A stretch of DNA of 64,000 bases from an archaeon (GCA_021819105.1 JAKASK010000005.1:38072-102071), one strand, 5' to 3'; positions 48,430 through 55,887 are shown, numbered from the stretch's first letter. The notes: generated from the letters alone by a model not told the origin. Numbers and translations: made by a program.

Positions 48430-49161
48430 TTAACCTTTCCCACCAAGGAAACGGAGCGAGTTCTGGTTGCATCGGTCGAGGGTGTCTCCGAACCGCTCCC
48501 CCCTCACCTCGGCGAGCTTGAACGCCACCGAGGGGACGAGCATGGGCCCCCAGACCCCTCCCAGGGGGGAGTAGGGGACGGGGGTGTCCGACTCGAGGAG
48601 TACGAGGGCCGGGTCTGCCCTGGATGCGATGCGCTGCAGCTTCTTGGAGTAGAGCAGCGCCGGTCCGAATGAGACGTAGTACCCCCTCTCCATCGCTTCA
48701 GGGAGCGCCTCTTCGTTCTCAAGCCAGTGCAGGAGCACCCGGGAAACCCTGCTGCCTGCGAGTACCTCCAGACACTTCATCTCCGCCATCCTCGAATGCA
48801 CCTGCAGGGGCTTCCCCAGGGAGCCTGCGACCTCGACCTGGCGCCTGAATGCACTCATCTGGGCGCCTCCCTCGCCAGCAGGCGAGTAGGAGGGGTCCAA
48901 TCCGACCTCCCCCACGCCGGACGCCTGCCCGGCCGCCTCCTGCAGCCAGTCGACTTCGCCGGCCCCCTCAGCCTCTGAAGGGTGCACCCCGACGAATGGC
49001 CTTACCACTCCAGGGGCCGACTTCGCGAGCTCAAGCACCCCTAACGAAGTCCTCCTGTCGACGCCACACGCAAGGAGTAGCACTCCCCCCGAGGCGGCGA
49101 ACGAGACCAGGTCTTTCGCCTCCTCTCCGTCCAGGTGAAGGTGCGAATCGACAAAACGCAC
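48430..49161 (-). CDS. TatD-type metal-dependent hydrolase (DNase)
   Basis: A 243-residue amidohydrolase-fold protein: VDSHLHLDG at the start gives the first metal ligands, GVHPSEAE and GVGEVGLDPSYSP the middle ones, QVHSRMAE and LLHWLENEE the next, and LLESDTPVPYSP the catalytic Asp. TatD proteins cut DNA from the 3' end in repair or turnover. It heads the five-gene operon and starts with GTG; GAAATACC about 27 bases upstream may be its TATA box. Confidence 0.85.
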   Translation of the reverse strand: MRFVDSHLHLDGEEAKDLVSFAASGGVLLLACGVDRRTSLGVLELAKSAPGVVRPFVGVHPSEAEGAGEVDWLQEAAGQASGVGEVGLDPSYSPAGEGGAQMSAFRRQVEVAGSLGKPLQVHSRMAEMKCLEVLAGSRVSRVLLHWLENEEALPEAMERGYYVSFGPALLYSKKLQRIASRADPALVLLESDTPVPYSPLGGVWGPMLVPSVAFKLAEVRGERFGDTLDRCNQNSLRFLGGKG

Positions 49162-49251
49162 GCCCTCCCTTTGTCAGGGCGGTATTTCAGGCCACTCTAT
49201 GGCGCCATGACGCAAAGAAAGACGCAGCAAGAGCCGACCGCATTTTTTTCA

Positions 49252-49268
49252 CCTATTTTCCAAATAGG
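49252..49268. repeat. Perfect inverted repeat upstream of the histone gene
   Basis: CCTATTT and AAATAGG are separated by three bases. The repeat lies 95 bases before the histone ATG and 90 bases before the tatD start, in the divergent gap, next to an eight-base T run. It may be an operator or a hairpin. Confidence 0.45.
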
Positions 49269-49329
49269 GGTAGACTTGAGCGCTTTGGGGGCAAAAAGGG
49301 ACAGGAGAACCGGTAAAAACGGCCTAAAG

Positions 49330-49337
49330 TTTTTAAA
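49330..49337 (+). promoter_or_regulatory. TATA element of the histone gene
   Basis: TTTTTAAA is centred about 29 bases before ATG 49363, so the mRNA is probably leaderless. Confidence 0.6.
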
Positions 49338-49362
49338 CTCACCCCATCTATCGGAATGGTGC

Positions 49363-49590
49363 ATGTCTAGTTCCGAGTTCGGTCTTGCGGCCGTCTACAG
49401 GGTGATAAAGAAGGCGGGCGCGGAGCGTGTCGGGGACGACGCTGCGATCGAGTTGCGGACGGAGCTCGAGGCCCTCGGGGTGCAGATTTCGAAGAGGGCT
49501 GTGACACTGGCAGCTCACGCCGGAAGGAAGACGGTGAAGCCCGCGGACATCAAGCTGGCTGCGGAAGAGATCCTGAAGCCAAACGCCTAG
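49363..49590 (+). CDS. Archaeal histone
   Basis: A 75-residue single histone fold: FGLAAVYRVIKKAGAERVGDDAAIELRTELEALGVQISKRAVTLAAHAGRKTVKPADIKLAA contains helix 1, the long central helix and the conserved RKTVKPADI loop that contacts DNA. It lacks long tails. Dimers wrap DNA. The gene is divergent from tatD and is followed by tRNA-Glu. Confidence 0.95.
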   Translation: MSSSEFGLAAVYRVIKKAGAERVGDDAAIELRTELEALGVQISKRAVTLAAHAGRKTVKPADIKLAAEEILKPNA

Positions 49591-49634
49591 GGACGCACGG
49601 ACGCCCTGGAAACGGAGGGTTTTCAGAGGCAACC

Positions 49635-49642
49635 GCTATATC
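49635..49642 (+). promoter_or_regulatory. TATA element of tRNA-Glu
   Basis: CTATATCC is about 28 bases before the first base of the tRNA. Confidence 0.55.
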
Positions 49643-49666
49643 CATACTCCTTCGAGGGCAGGTCGA

Positions 49667-49756
49667 GCCCCGGTGGTGTAGCCCGGTCAAGCATGTTAGC
49701 CTCTCGACAGAAGTGGGAGACAGCTAGCGACGCGAGTTCAAATCTCGCCCGGGGCA
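49667..49756 (+). tRNA. tRNA-Glu (CTC) with a 15-nt intron
   Basis: Acceptor strands GCCCCGG (49667-49673) and CCGGGGC (49749-49755) pair, with discriminator A49756. The T-arm is GCGAG-TTCAAAT-CTCGC and the D-loop AGCCCGGTCAA carries the GG pair. The anticodon stem TTAGC/GCTAG (one T-G end pair) encloses 22 bases rather than seven. Removing 15 bases after G37 (about 49707-49721) leaves CTCTCGA, anticodon CTC. GGGAG within the intron can pair with the anticodon region CTCTC, as in a bulge-helix-bulge. Intron limits can shift by one base. Confidence 0.9.
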
Positions 49757-49858
49757 TCGCATCTGCTCCTCAAACACTGATGCCACCAGGATGAGGCGGT
49801 GCACCCGCCCTGAAACTCAGCGCCCTTGGTAGAATGCGCTGAGAGCCCACGTCTTCCC

Positions 49859-50380
49859 CTACTTCGTAGACGTGTACCCGCCGATGGCCCCAAAGACTCC
49901 CCCTGTCAGCCCAAGGGCGACCGCCCCGAACGGGCCCAGGAAGACTCCGATGACCATCCCGATGACGGTGCCTGCCGAGAAGTCTTTCATCGCCCTGTTC
50001 GACCAATTCTGGGCTACGATCAGCCCGGTCAGGGCGTAGTTAGTAGCGTACAGACCGACGTAGGCGGCGGAGAAGGCGTTTATCACGTCCAGGTCCAGAA
50101 ACCACAGATAGCCGGTGAAGAGGTTTCCGACCGTAAGCAGTATCAGTAGCTCGCTCTTCAGGTCTGCGCGGCCGAGGCGCGTGGACCAGAGCCCGATGAC
50201 CAGGACGAGGGGGAACCACACGATGCCGAACAGCCAGTAAGGCACCCCCATGAAGGAGGCGTAGGAGGTAAACGACACATTCCCCCAGCTGGTCGTGAAC
50301 GCATTCTCCACGCTCGCGTGGTCGAAGGCTTCGACCACCCCCACTGCCGCAAGGAAGATGAAAGCGAGTGACGCTTTCAT
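49859..50380 (-). CDS. Five-segment membrane protein, VKOR-like but without cysteines
   Basis: A 173-residue protein. The segment FTSYASFMGVPYWLFGIVWF is like the Ser/Gly-Val-Pro helix of the vitamin K epoxide reductase family, and the membrane layout (about five segments) agrees. The whole chain has no Cys, while VKOR enzymes need a CxxC and a second cysteine pair. So the protein is either an inactive relative with a structural or quinone-binding role or a look-alike. The ATG is about 26 bases from a TATA element. Downstream is the tRNA-Glu, on the other strand. Confidence 0.45.
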   Translation of the reverse strand: MKASLAFIFLAAVGVVEAFDHASVENAFTTSWGNVSFTSYASFMGVPYWLFGIVWFPLVLVIGLWSTRLGRADLKSELLILLTVGNLFTGYLWFLDLDVINAFSAAYVGLYATNYALTGLIVAQNWSNRAMKDFSAGTVIGMVIGVFLGPFGAVALGLTGGVFGAIGGYTSTK

Positions 50381-50400
50381 GCTCTCCGCCGGCGAGGTGC

Positions 50401-50411
50401 CTTAACTTAAG
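50401..50411 (-). promoter_or_regulatory. TATA element of the VKOR-like gene
   Basis: CTTAAGTTAAG on the minus strand is centred about 26 bases before ATG 50380. Confidence 0.5.
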
Positions 50412-50446
50412 CGATAGAGGCGATTGTCAAAGTTGAGAAAGCCGGG

Positions 50447-50478
50447 GCGGGGGCGACTCCGCGAGTCACCGTCCCCGC
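50447..50478 (-). terminator. G+C-rich hairpin after the structural-protein fragment
   Basis: GACTC-CGC-GAGTC lies inside GCGGGGG and GTCCCCGC. It follows the stop at 50537 on the minus strand by about 60 bases and resembles the hairpin at 44063-44089. Confidence 0.45.
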
Positions 50479-50536
50479 TGGCTCGGCCTGGCGCTGGCAG
50501 CTCCAACCTCCGGAGACCAGGCGTCGTGAGATCCGC

Positions 50537-50854
50537 CTAGGAGAATCTAATGTTCAGATTGACCGAGCCGAGGCTCGCGGTAGCTGTGATGACGAACGAC
50601 CGCGCGGGGGTCTGGATGTTCCCGGCAGCGGCGGCCAGCCTGGTCGTCGTGCTCTGGGTGATGGCAAAGCCGCCTAGACTATGACCTACGCTACCAAGCG
50701 CGGTGGTCGCGGTGACCGAGGCCGCGCTCCCGCTGACTGGGTTGGCGCTCGGGTCGAAGCTCCCAGCCGCCGTACCACGACCCACCGGTGCATTGCGATC
50801 TTTCTTGTCTTCTTGAACCCCGCCTTTTCGAACATACCCAGCGTCCCGCTGCAC
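50537..50854 (-). pseudogene. C-terminal fragment of a Ser/Thr/Ala-rich repeat protein (surface or virion type)
   Basis: The frame ends with a clear low-complexity beta-repeat pattern: SVTATTALGSVGHSLGG and, 35 residues on, FVITATASLGSVNLN, two copies of an xTATxxLGSV unit, then NIRFS and stop. Such units occur in phage tail and archaeal surface proteins. No start or N-terminus is present; the frame passes into the 3' part of the neighbouring acetyltransferase gene, which it overlaps by about 170 bases. I read it as a truncated copy joined to the GNAT gene by recombination. Protein identity is unknown. Confidence 0.4.
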
Positions 50855-51342
50855 AAGAACGAACTTGAGACCTTCTTGCCGGTGTAGTCCTCGGGGTACG
50901 CCTCGACGGTCCCCCCGCCGAGCCGGGAGATCTCCCGCAGCGCCTCCCGGAGCGCGAATCTCGCGACCCCTTCCCCTCGGCGCTCCCGGTCGATGAAGAA
51001 GCAGGTGATACGCCAGTCAGGGATTCCCTTCAGCCCCTCCTCGTAGGCCTTCTTGCTCCGGATGTTAGGGAGCTCGGCGGTGGGGCCGAACTGGCACCAA
51101 CCCACAGCGTCAGAACCGTCGAAGACGAGCGCAGCATGCGCCTGTTCTTTCCAGACAAGGGCCCTCTTCATCGCTTTGTATGCGGCATATCCGTGCCTCG
51201 TCTCGCCTGGCTCAAGATGAAAGGAGATGCACCAGCACCCGCCGAAGATGCCATTGTGCTTCTCCACTAGCCGGGCGAAGGCGGGCCATGTTTCCCGGGA
51301 GAGAGGTTTCGAGGTCAGGGGCATGACTGAAACGAACGACAT
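50686..51342 (-). CDS. GNAT-family acetyltransferase
   Basis: A 218-residue protein. VGWCQFGPTAELPNIRSKKAYEEG and WRITCFFIDRERRGEGVARFALREALREI give the GNAT core with the acetyl-CoA loop RRGEGVA. Substrate unknown. The natural end of the domain is about KIAMHRWVVVRRLGA. The last 25 residues (rich in Arg, Pro and Ser) have no counterpart and are coded by DNA that looks like part of the neighbouring repeat-protein fragment in another frame. The ATG is about 22 bases after TAAAGAT, a possible TATA box. Confidence 0.75.
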   Translation of the reverse strand: MSFVSVMPLTSKPLSRETWPAFARLVEKHNGIFGGCWCISFHLEPGETRHGYAAYKAMKRALVWKEQAHAALVFDGSDAVGWCQFGPTAELPNIRSKKAYEEGLKGIPDWRITCFFIDRERRGEGVARFALREALREISRLGGGTVEAYPEDYTGKKVSSSFLCSGTLGMFEKAGFKKTRKIAMHRWVVVRRLGASTRAPTQSAGARPRSPRPPRLVA

Positions 51343-51425
51343 AGCCCTGGGACGCTCAGCTAAAGATTTTCGGTAGGGACCGAGGCTGCGTCGGACGAAC
51401 GAGGGGGCTGTCTCGCCGGGCGGAG

Positions 51426-52076
51426 TTAGAGCTTGCGAGCGCCCTCTTGCAGGGTCCCGACAATGTCGTAGTCATGGGATGCCAGAAGCGAGGTCGCCCC
51501 CGTGGCGCTGACTATCTCCTTGAACTGGCTCCTCAGCTTGTCCCTGAACCCCTGAGGGATGTCTTCGGCGGCCGGGTACGGAGGACCGGGGGTGTACAGG
51601 TCGAACCATTCGGGGAATATCAAAACGTTCCCCTTGTCGTCCCCCCGCGCGTTGTCTCCGACCAACAGTTCCTTCCTGTCCGTCAGGAGGGCGTAGTCTT
51701 CACCAAACTTGTAGGCCCGGAACCCCAATACGTTGCCTGCCCTGTAGACCCTCGGCTCGCCTATCTCCTTCACCCTGGCGGCCTCCCACGGCTCCACCGC
51801 CTCTGGAGCTGACTCCGGGATGTAGACCGGGACCCCCGTCCTTTTCGCGATGAACCTTGCCGCCCTCGTATGGTTCTGCTCCGTCAACAACACCGCCTCG
51901 AGCTTGCCCAACCTGCGAGCCGCTTCGAGGAGCCCGGGGACCATCGGGGGGTCGACGAACACGACGCCCGATTCCCTGACGAACAGATGGCCCACCATCA
52001 TCCAGTCATCTGCGGGGTCAGGGGTGGACCACCTTAACGCCCCTTCTCTTATCCGGGTAAACGCCGCCCCTGTCAA
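51426..52076 (-). CDS. Metallo-beta-lactamase-fold protein lacking the HxHxDH motif
   Basis: A 216-residue protein from TTG 52076. The fold is indicated by HLFVRESGVVFVDPPMVPGLLEAARRLGKLEAVLLTEQNHTRAARFIAKRTGVPVYIPE, in which the zinc motif THxHxDH is replaced by TEQNHTRAA, and by KELLVGDNARGDD and ASHDYDIVG near the end (position of the last ligands). With most zinc ligands missing, ordinary hydrolase activity is unlikely. TTG is favoured by a TATA element about 27 bases ahead; ATG 52103 would overlap that box. Confidence 0.6.
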   Translation of the reverse strand: MTGAAFTRIREGALRWSTPDPADDWMMVGHLFVRESGVVFVDPPMVPGLLEAARRLGKLEAVLLTEQNHTRAARFIAKRTGVPVYIPESAPEAVEPWEAARVKEIGEPRVYRAGNVLGFRAYKFGEDYALLTDRKELLVGDNARGDDKGNVLIFPEWFDLYTPGPPYPAAEDIPQGFRDKLRSQFKEIVSATGATSLLASHDYDIVGTLQEGARKL

Positions 52077-52098
52077 CGCGCCGACGGCGGAGCCGGGG

Positions 52099-52107
52099 GG
52101 CATAAGC
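52099..52107 (-). promoter_or_regulatory. TATA element of the MBL-fold gene
   Basis: GGCTTATGC on the minus strand is centred about 27 bases before TTG 52076. Confidence 0.4.
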
Positions 52108-52256
52108 CTTGTTGGACCGCAGCGTCGACCGGCGGGTGTTCTTGCCGATTGGCGAGCGCAGCCGGCAGGGGTCACGACGCCGCCGCCCGCCGCCCGTTCG
52201 CCAGGTCTCCTTCTGGCGGCCCTGCGTCTCTGGCACCGGGCCGTCCGAACCAGTTA

Positions 52257-52266
52257 CCCCTAAAAG
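52257..52266 (+). promoter_or_regulatory. TATA element of the cation/proton antiporter gene
   Basis: CCCTAAAAGG is centred about 28 bases before GTG 52290. Confidence 0.45.
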
Positions 52267-52289
52267 GCCGGTCAGGCCGCCGCGGGAGA

Positions 52290-53591
52290 GTGCCCCCGGC
52301 GGCTTCTCCTGACATCGTTTCAGTCTTCACCATAGCGGCCGCCATCATAGTCGCAGGGTTCGGGGGGCAGCTGCTCTTCAAGAAGACCGGCGTGTCGACC
52401 TTCATCTCCCTCATCCTGATGGGGGTCCTGATCGGCCCCGTCCTAGGGCTCTTTTCGAGGGCGGCCATCCTCCCCTCGCTTGGGGTCTTCGCCGAGCTGA
52501 CCCTGCTGATGGTCCTCTTCTACGGCGGCATGGACACGAGGCTCGGCTCGCTGGTCAAAGGGGGAGGGCGGGTCGCCCTGCAGGTGCTCGTCTACGTGGC
52601 AGGGAGCACCATGGCCATTGCGCTGGCGGCCAACTTCATCCTAAGGTGGGACCTGATATCTTCCCTGATCTTCGCGTCGATGGTCGGGGGCGAAACCACG
52701 GCGGCCGTGGTGATCCCGCTGACCAGGTCGCTGAAGCTCCCTGAAGTCACGGCCACCTTCCTCACTGTCGAGTCTGCCATGAACTCGATCTTCTCGATCA
52801 TCCTCTACTTCACCTTCGTGGGCATCTACCACACTGGGACGAACAACTGGGCCACCACCTTCCAGACCATTGCCTCCAACTTCTCCGTCGGGATCGTCCT
52901 CGGTGCGCTTCTCTCGGTGCTGTGGATAATAACACTGAACCGGCTCCAGGAGGGGAAGTACACCTATGTCCTCACCCTCGGGCTGGTGTTCGCGACCTAC
53001 GACATCAGCTCGCGGCTGGGCGGAAGCGGTGAGCTCTCCGTCCTCGTGTTCGGAATAATCCTCGGCAACTACGCGCTCCTGAACAAGATGACCAACCTTC
53101 ATCTGAGCATGGAGCCGCTGCAGCAGAGGCTGGGGCTCTTCCAAGAGGAGATCTCGTTCCTCATGGAGACGCTCTTTTTCGTGTTCCTCGGGCTGACCTT
53201 CGTCATCGCGAGGGCCAGCATCTTCGAGAACCTGAGCATGGGTGTGGAGATACTCCTCATCCTGCTCTTCTTCAGGATTCTAGCCACTGTCATATCGACG
53301 AGCGGGTCGGACCTCAGCAAGGACCGCGGCTCTATCATCCTGATGTGCGCACAGGGGCTGGTCCCTGCGACCCTGGCCATAATCTCTGTCAATGACGGCC
53401 TCCCCCACGCCTCCGAGTTCCTCAACATCGTCACCTACGTCATCATCCTGACCAACCTGGTCACCTCTGTGGGGGCCATGTTGAGGATGCGGAGGCAGAA
53501 GTTGGGCTTCAAAGATTTCATGGCGGGCCTCGATCCACCAGCGGCGCACGGCAAGGCCGCGATGGCGAAGTCCGCGGCCCAGCCCGACTAG
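52290..53591 (+). CDS. Cation/proton antiporter (CPA family, NhaP/KefB-like)
   Basis: A 433-residue membrane protein with about 12-13 segments. MVGGETTAAVVIPLTRSLKLPEVTATFLTVESAMNSIFSI holds the conserved crossed-helix region with polar ion-site residues (Glu-Thr-Thr and Glu-Ser-Ala-Met-Asn in place of the usual Asp-Pro and Asn-Asp). It exchanges Na+ or K+ for H+. The C-terminus (about 30 residues) is cytoplasmic and Ala/Lys-rich without a TrkA domain. The GTG start is leaderless by TATA spacing; earlier in-frame sequence overlaps the divergent gene. The stop touches that of the following convergent gene. Confidence 0.8.
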   Translation: MPPAASPDIVSVFTIAAAIIVAGFGGQLLFKKTGVSTFISLILMGVLIGPVLGLFSRAAILPSLGVFAELTLLMVLFYGGMDTRLGSLVKGGGRVALQVLVYVAGSTMAIALAANFILRWDLISSLIFASMVGGETTAAVVIPLTRSLKLPEVTATFLTVESAMNSIFSIILYFTFVGIYHTGTNNWATTFQTIASNFSVGIVLGALLSVLWIITLNRLQEGKYTYVLTLGLVFATYDISSRLGGSGELSVLVFGIILGNYALLNKMTNLHLSMEPLQQRLGLFQEEISFLMETLFFVFLGLTFVIARASIFENLSMGVEILLILLFFRILATVISTSGSDLSKDRGSIILMCAQGLVPATLAIISVNDGLPHASEFLNIVTYVIILTNLVTSVGAMLRMRRQKLGFKDFMAGLDPPAAHGKAAMAKSAAQPD

Positions 53592-54251
53592 TCAGCCGAA
53601 GAAGACGGCCAGGATCCCCGACGCCAGGAAGTAGCTCCCGAAGGTCAGGAGGACGCTCCCGGCGAGCAGGTCCAGGCCCCAGCGGGGGACCCTGATCAGG
53701 TATTCGTAGGATATGGCCGACACCACCAGCAGGAGGATGATGCTGACCGCAGCCCCGATGAGGGTCCACTCGAAGCTGTAGGTTCCCGACGCACCGAGGA
53801 CGAGGCTCGCCTCGAACCCCTCGGTGAGGGTGATGGTAAAGACGGGGAGCGCGTTCAGCGGGGAGAAGGGGAGCACGGACGGCCTCTCCCCCCCGTACTT
53901 CTCGAACTCCTTCTGCACCACCTCCGACTCGAGCTTCTCCATCTTCGCCCTGAACGACCTCTTCCCGAAGTAGTAGCGCTTGAACCCCCTCAGGAACTTG
54001 TAGGAGAAGTAGAGTATCACCAGCCCGGTCCCGATGTCGATCAGCGCCTCGGGGAGGAGCAGGAAGACCTGCCTGACCCCCAAAAAGACCCCCACTGACA
54101 CGGCGGCTCCGGTGACGACTCCGAGGATGACGTTGTTCTTCCCCAACTGCTTGACGGTAGCCACCGAGAGGATGGCGACCTCGCTACCTTCGATCAGGAC
54201 CGCCTTGAACGCCAGGAGGAACGAGGCGATGACTATGACTTCGCTGACCAA
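53592..54251 (-). CDS. FTR1-like iron permease relative (COG4280-like membrane protein)
   Basis: A 219-residue membrane protein starting SEVIVIASFLLAFKAVLIEGSEVAIL. Two copies of an E-G-x-E element, LIEGSEVA and LTEGFEAS, occupy membrane helices as do the REGLE motifs of FTR1-type iron permeases. About six segments are predicted, with a charged loop after YFSYKFLRGFKRYYFGKRSFRAKMEKLES. Metal transport is an inference, and other ions are possible. TTG 54251 fits a GATATATC box about 28 bases ahead. Confidence 0.6.
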   Translation of the reverse strand: MVSEVIVIASFLLAFKAVLIEGSEVAILSVATVKQLGKNNVILGVVTGAAVSVGVFLGVRQVFLLLPEALIDIGTGLVILYFSYKFLRGFKRYYFGKRSFRAKMEKLESEVVQKEFEKYGGERPSVLPFSPLNALPVFTITLTEGFEASLVLGASGTYSFEWTLIGAAVSIILLLVVSAISYEYLIRVPRWGLDLLAGSVLLTFGSYFLASGILAVFFG

Positions 54252-54344
54252 GCTCTGCCTCGCCCCGCCGCGCTTTCGATATATCTGTTGCCGCCCCGGG
54301 CAAGACATAAGATGCGCCGCCGGCGGCGCCATCCCGATCTTTCC

Positions 54345-55304
54345 ATGGATGGCATAACCGCGGGGGTGTTCGGGTCCGACCAGGAGGTCAGAGCCGCCTT
54401 CGAGGCGTCGGTGGCCAAGAAGAGCGAGGCGGAGGGGATCCAAGTATTCACGAGGACTGAGTCGGGCAGGCGCTACTCTCTCCTCGACACGTCAGACTAC
54501 CCCGACCGCATGCAGGGCTACGCCCGCATCGCCTCCATAGCCGACCATGCGTTGTACATCTTCCCAAAGTCCGGGAAGCTCGCGGCGCCGGACGGCGAGC
54601 TGGCGATACTCCTGGGGGCGCTCGGGCTCCCGGGTACCCTCGAGCTGCTTGACGGCTCATCGTCTCCCCAGGCAGCCGTAGCAGCCCTGCGAGGGACCTC
54701 TGCGGCGGAGTTCAAGGTGGAGGAGCGCCAGACCACCTCTTCTGCCATCGACCTCACGTACGTCCAACCGAGGTCAGACCTCCCGAAGGAGGGGGCGCTC
54801 GTGTACATCGACCGGGCGTTCACGGTGAAGGGGGTCGGGACCGTGGCCCTGGGCTTCGTCCTCTCGGGGACCGTATCGATCCACGACCAGCTCCGCCCGA
54901 TCCCCGGCCCGGAGGGACTCAGGGCCGACGTGAAGGGGATCCAAGTCAGCGACGTCGACTTCGACTCCGCCGGGCGCGGGGTCAGGGTGGGGCTCTCGCT
55001 CAGGGGGGTCGAACCCAGGGACCTTGAGCGCTCCCACTGGCTGGACGACGGCTCCCTTCGCCTCTCCGACAGCTTCACCATGGACTACTCGCAGTCACAG
55101 TTCTATCGCAGGGACGTCGCTTCCCGTGACCTGCACGTCCAGCTCCCGGGGGAGATGGTCCCGGCGAAGATCGAGAAGTCAGGCAGCGAGCTCGCAGCCA
55201 GACTCCCATGGCAGGTCCCCGTCTGGGACGGGATGAAGGGAGCGGTGGTTGACCTCAACGGCGGCGCCCTCAGGATAGCGGGCGGATTCACAACCAAGTT
55301 TTAA
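54345..55304 (+). CDS. SelB/EF-Tu-like protein without GTPase motifs
   Basis: A 319-residue protein related to archaeal SelB-like translational GTPases. In the place of the P-loop stands GVFGSDQEVRAAFE, with no GKT/S. The switch-II position has DTSDYPDR instead of DxPGH. Domain 2 is well kept: YIDRAFTVKGVGTVALGFVLSGTVSIHDQLRPIPG, then the domain 3-like part. So it is a pseudo-GTPase that keeps the beta-barrels used to bind tRNA or factors. Such degenerate SelB relatives are known in archaea without assigned role. Start ATG 54345. Confidence 0.7.
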   Translation: MDGITAGVFGSDQEVRAAFEASVAKKSEAEGIQVFTRTESGRRYSLLDTSDYPDRMQGYARIASIADHALYIFPKSGKLAAPDGELAILLGALGLPGTLELLDGSSSPQAAVAALRGTSAAEFKVEERQTTSSAIDLTYVQPRSDLPKEGALVYIDRAFTVKGVGTVALGFVLSGTVSIHDQLRPIPGPEGLRADVKGIQVSDVDFDSAGRGVRVGLSLRGVEPRDLERSHWLDDGSLRLSDSFTMDYSQSQFYRRDVASRDLHVQLPGEMVPAKIEKSGSELAARLPWQVPVWDGMKGAVVDLNGGALRIAGGFTTKF

Positions 55305-55306
55305 TC
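55299..55306 (+). promoter_or_regulatory. TATA element of msrA inside the stop codon of the preceding gene
   Basis: GTTTTAAT covers the TAA stop at 55302-55304 and is centred about 27 bases before TTG 55330. Confidence 0.55.
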
Positions 55307-55329
55307 CAGGGGCGGGCCCCGGAATCACG

Positions 55330-55887
55330 TTGAAGCAAGAGGTTGCCGTGTTCGGTAGCGGCTGCTTCTGGTGTTCCGAGGCGGTCTTCTCGGAGCTGAA
55401 GGGCGTCCTGCAGGTGGAGCCCGGATACGCCGGAGGTAGCGCGTCTGACCCGACCTACGAGCAGGTCTGCGGAGGCGACACCGGGCACGCCGAAGTCGCC
55501 CGTGTGACCTTCGACCCGTCGGTGATAAGCTACAGGGAGCTCCTCGAGGTGCTGTTCTCCACTCACGACCCGACCACGCTGAACAGGCAGGGGGCCGACG
55601 TGGGGACCCAGTACAGGTCGGTGATATTCTTCAGCGGCGAGGCGCAAAGGGTCGAGGCAGAGAAGATAGTCAGGGAGCTGACGGACGAGAGGGTCTTCAG
55701 GAACCCCATCGTCACCGAGGTCGCCCCCCTTGACGCGTTCTATCCTGCCGAGGACTACCACAGAGAGTACTACAGGCGGAACCCCGCCCAGCCCTACTGC
55801 CAGGCGGTCATAGCCCCGAAGCTGGCGAAGTTCAGGTCGCACTGGAAGGCCAAGCTGAAGACCGCGGCCCTGGCGAAGGCAGCATAG
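55330..55887 (+). CDS. msrA: Peptide methionine-S-sulphoxide reductase A
   Basis: A 185-residue repair enzyme. GSGCFWCSEAVFSELKGV holds the catalytic Cys, GYAGGSASDPTYEQVCGGDTGHAE the substrate site, and DVGTQYRSVIFF and EDYHREYYRRNP the rest of the conserved fold. CxxC at the C-terminus is replaced by QPYCQAV, giving the resolving cysteine. Start TTG, leaderless. Confidence 0.95.
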   Translation: MKQEVAVFGSGCFWCSEAVFSELKGVLQVEPGYAGGSASDPTYEQVCGGDTGHAEVARVTFDPSVISYRELLEVLFSTHDPTTLNRQGADVGTQYRSVIFFSGEAQRVEAEKIVRELTDERVFRNPIVTEVAPLDAFYPAEDYHREYYRRNPAQPYCQAVIAPKLAKFRSHWKAKLKTAALAKAA

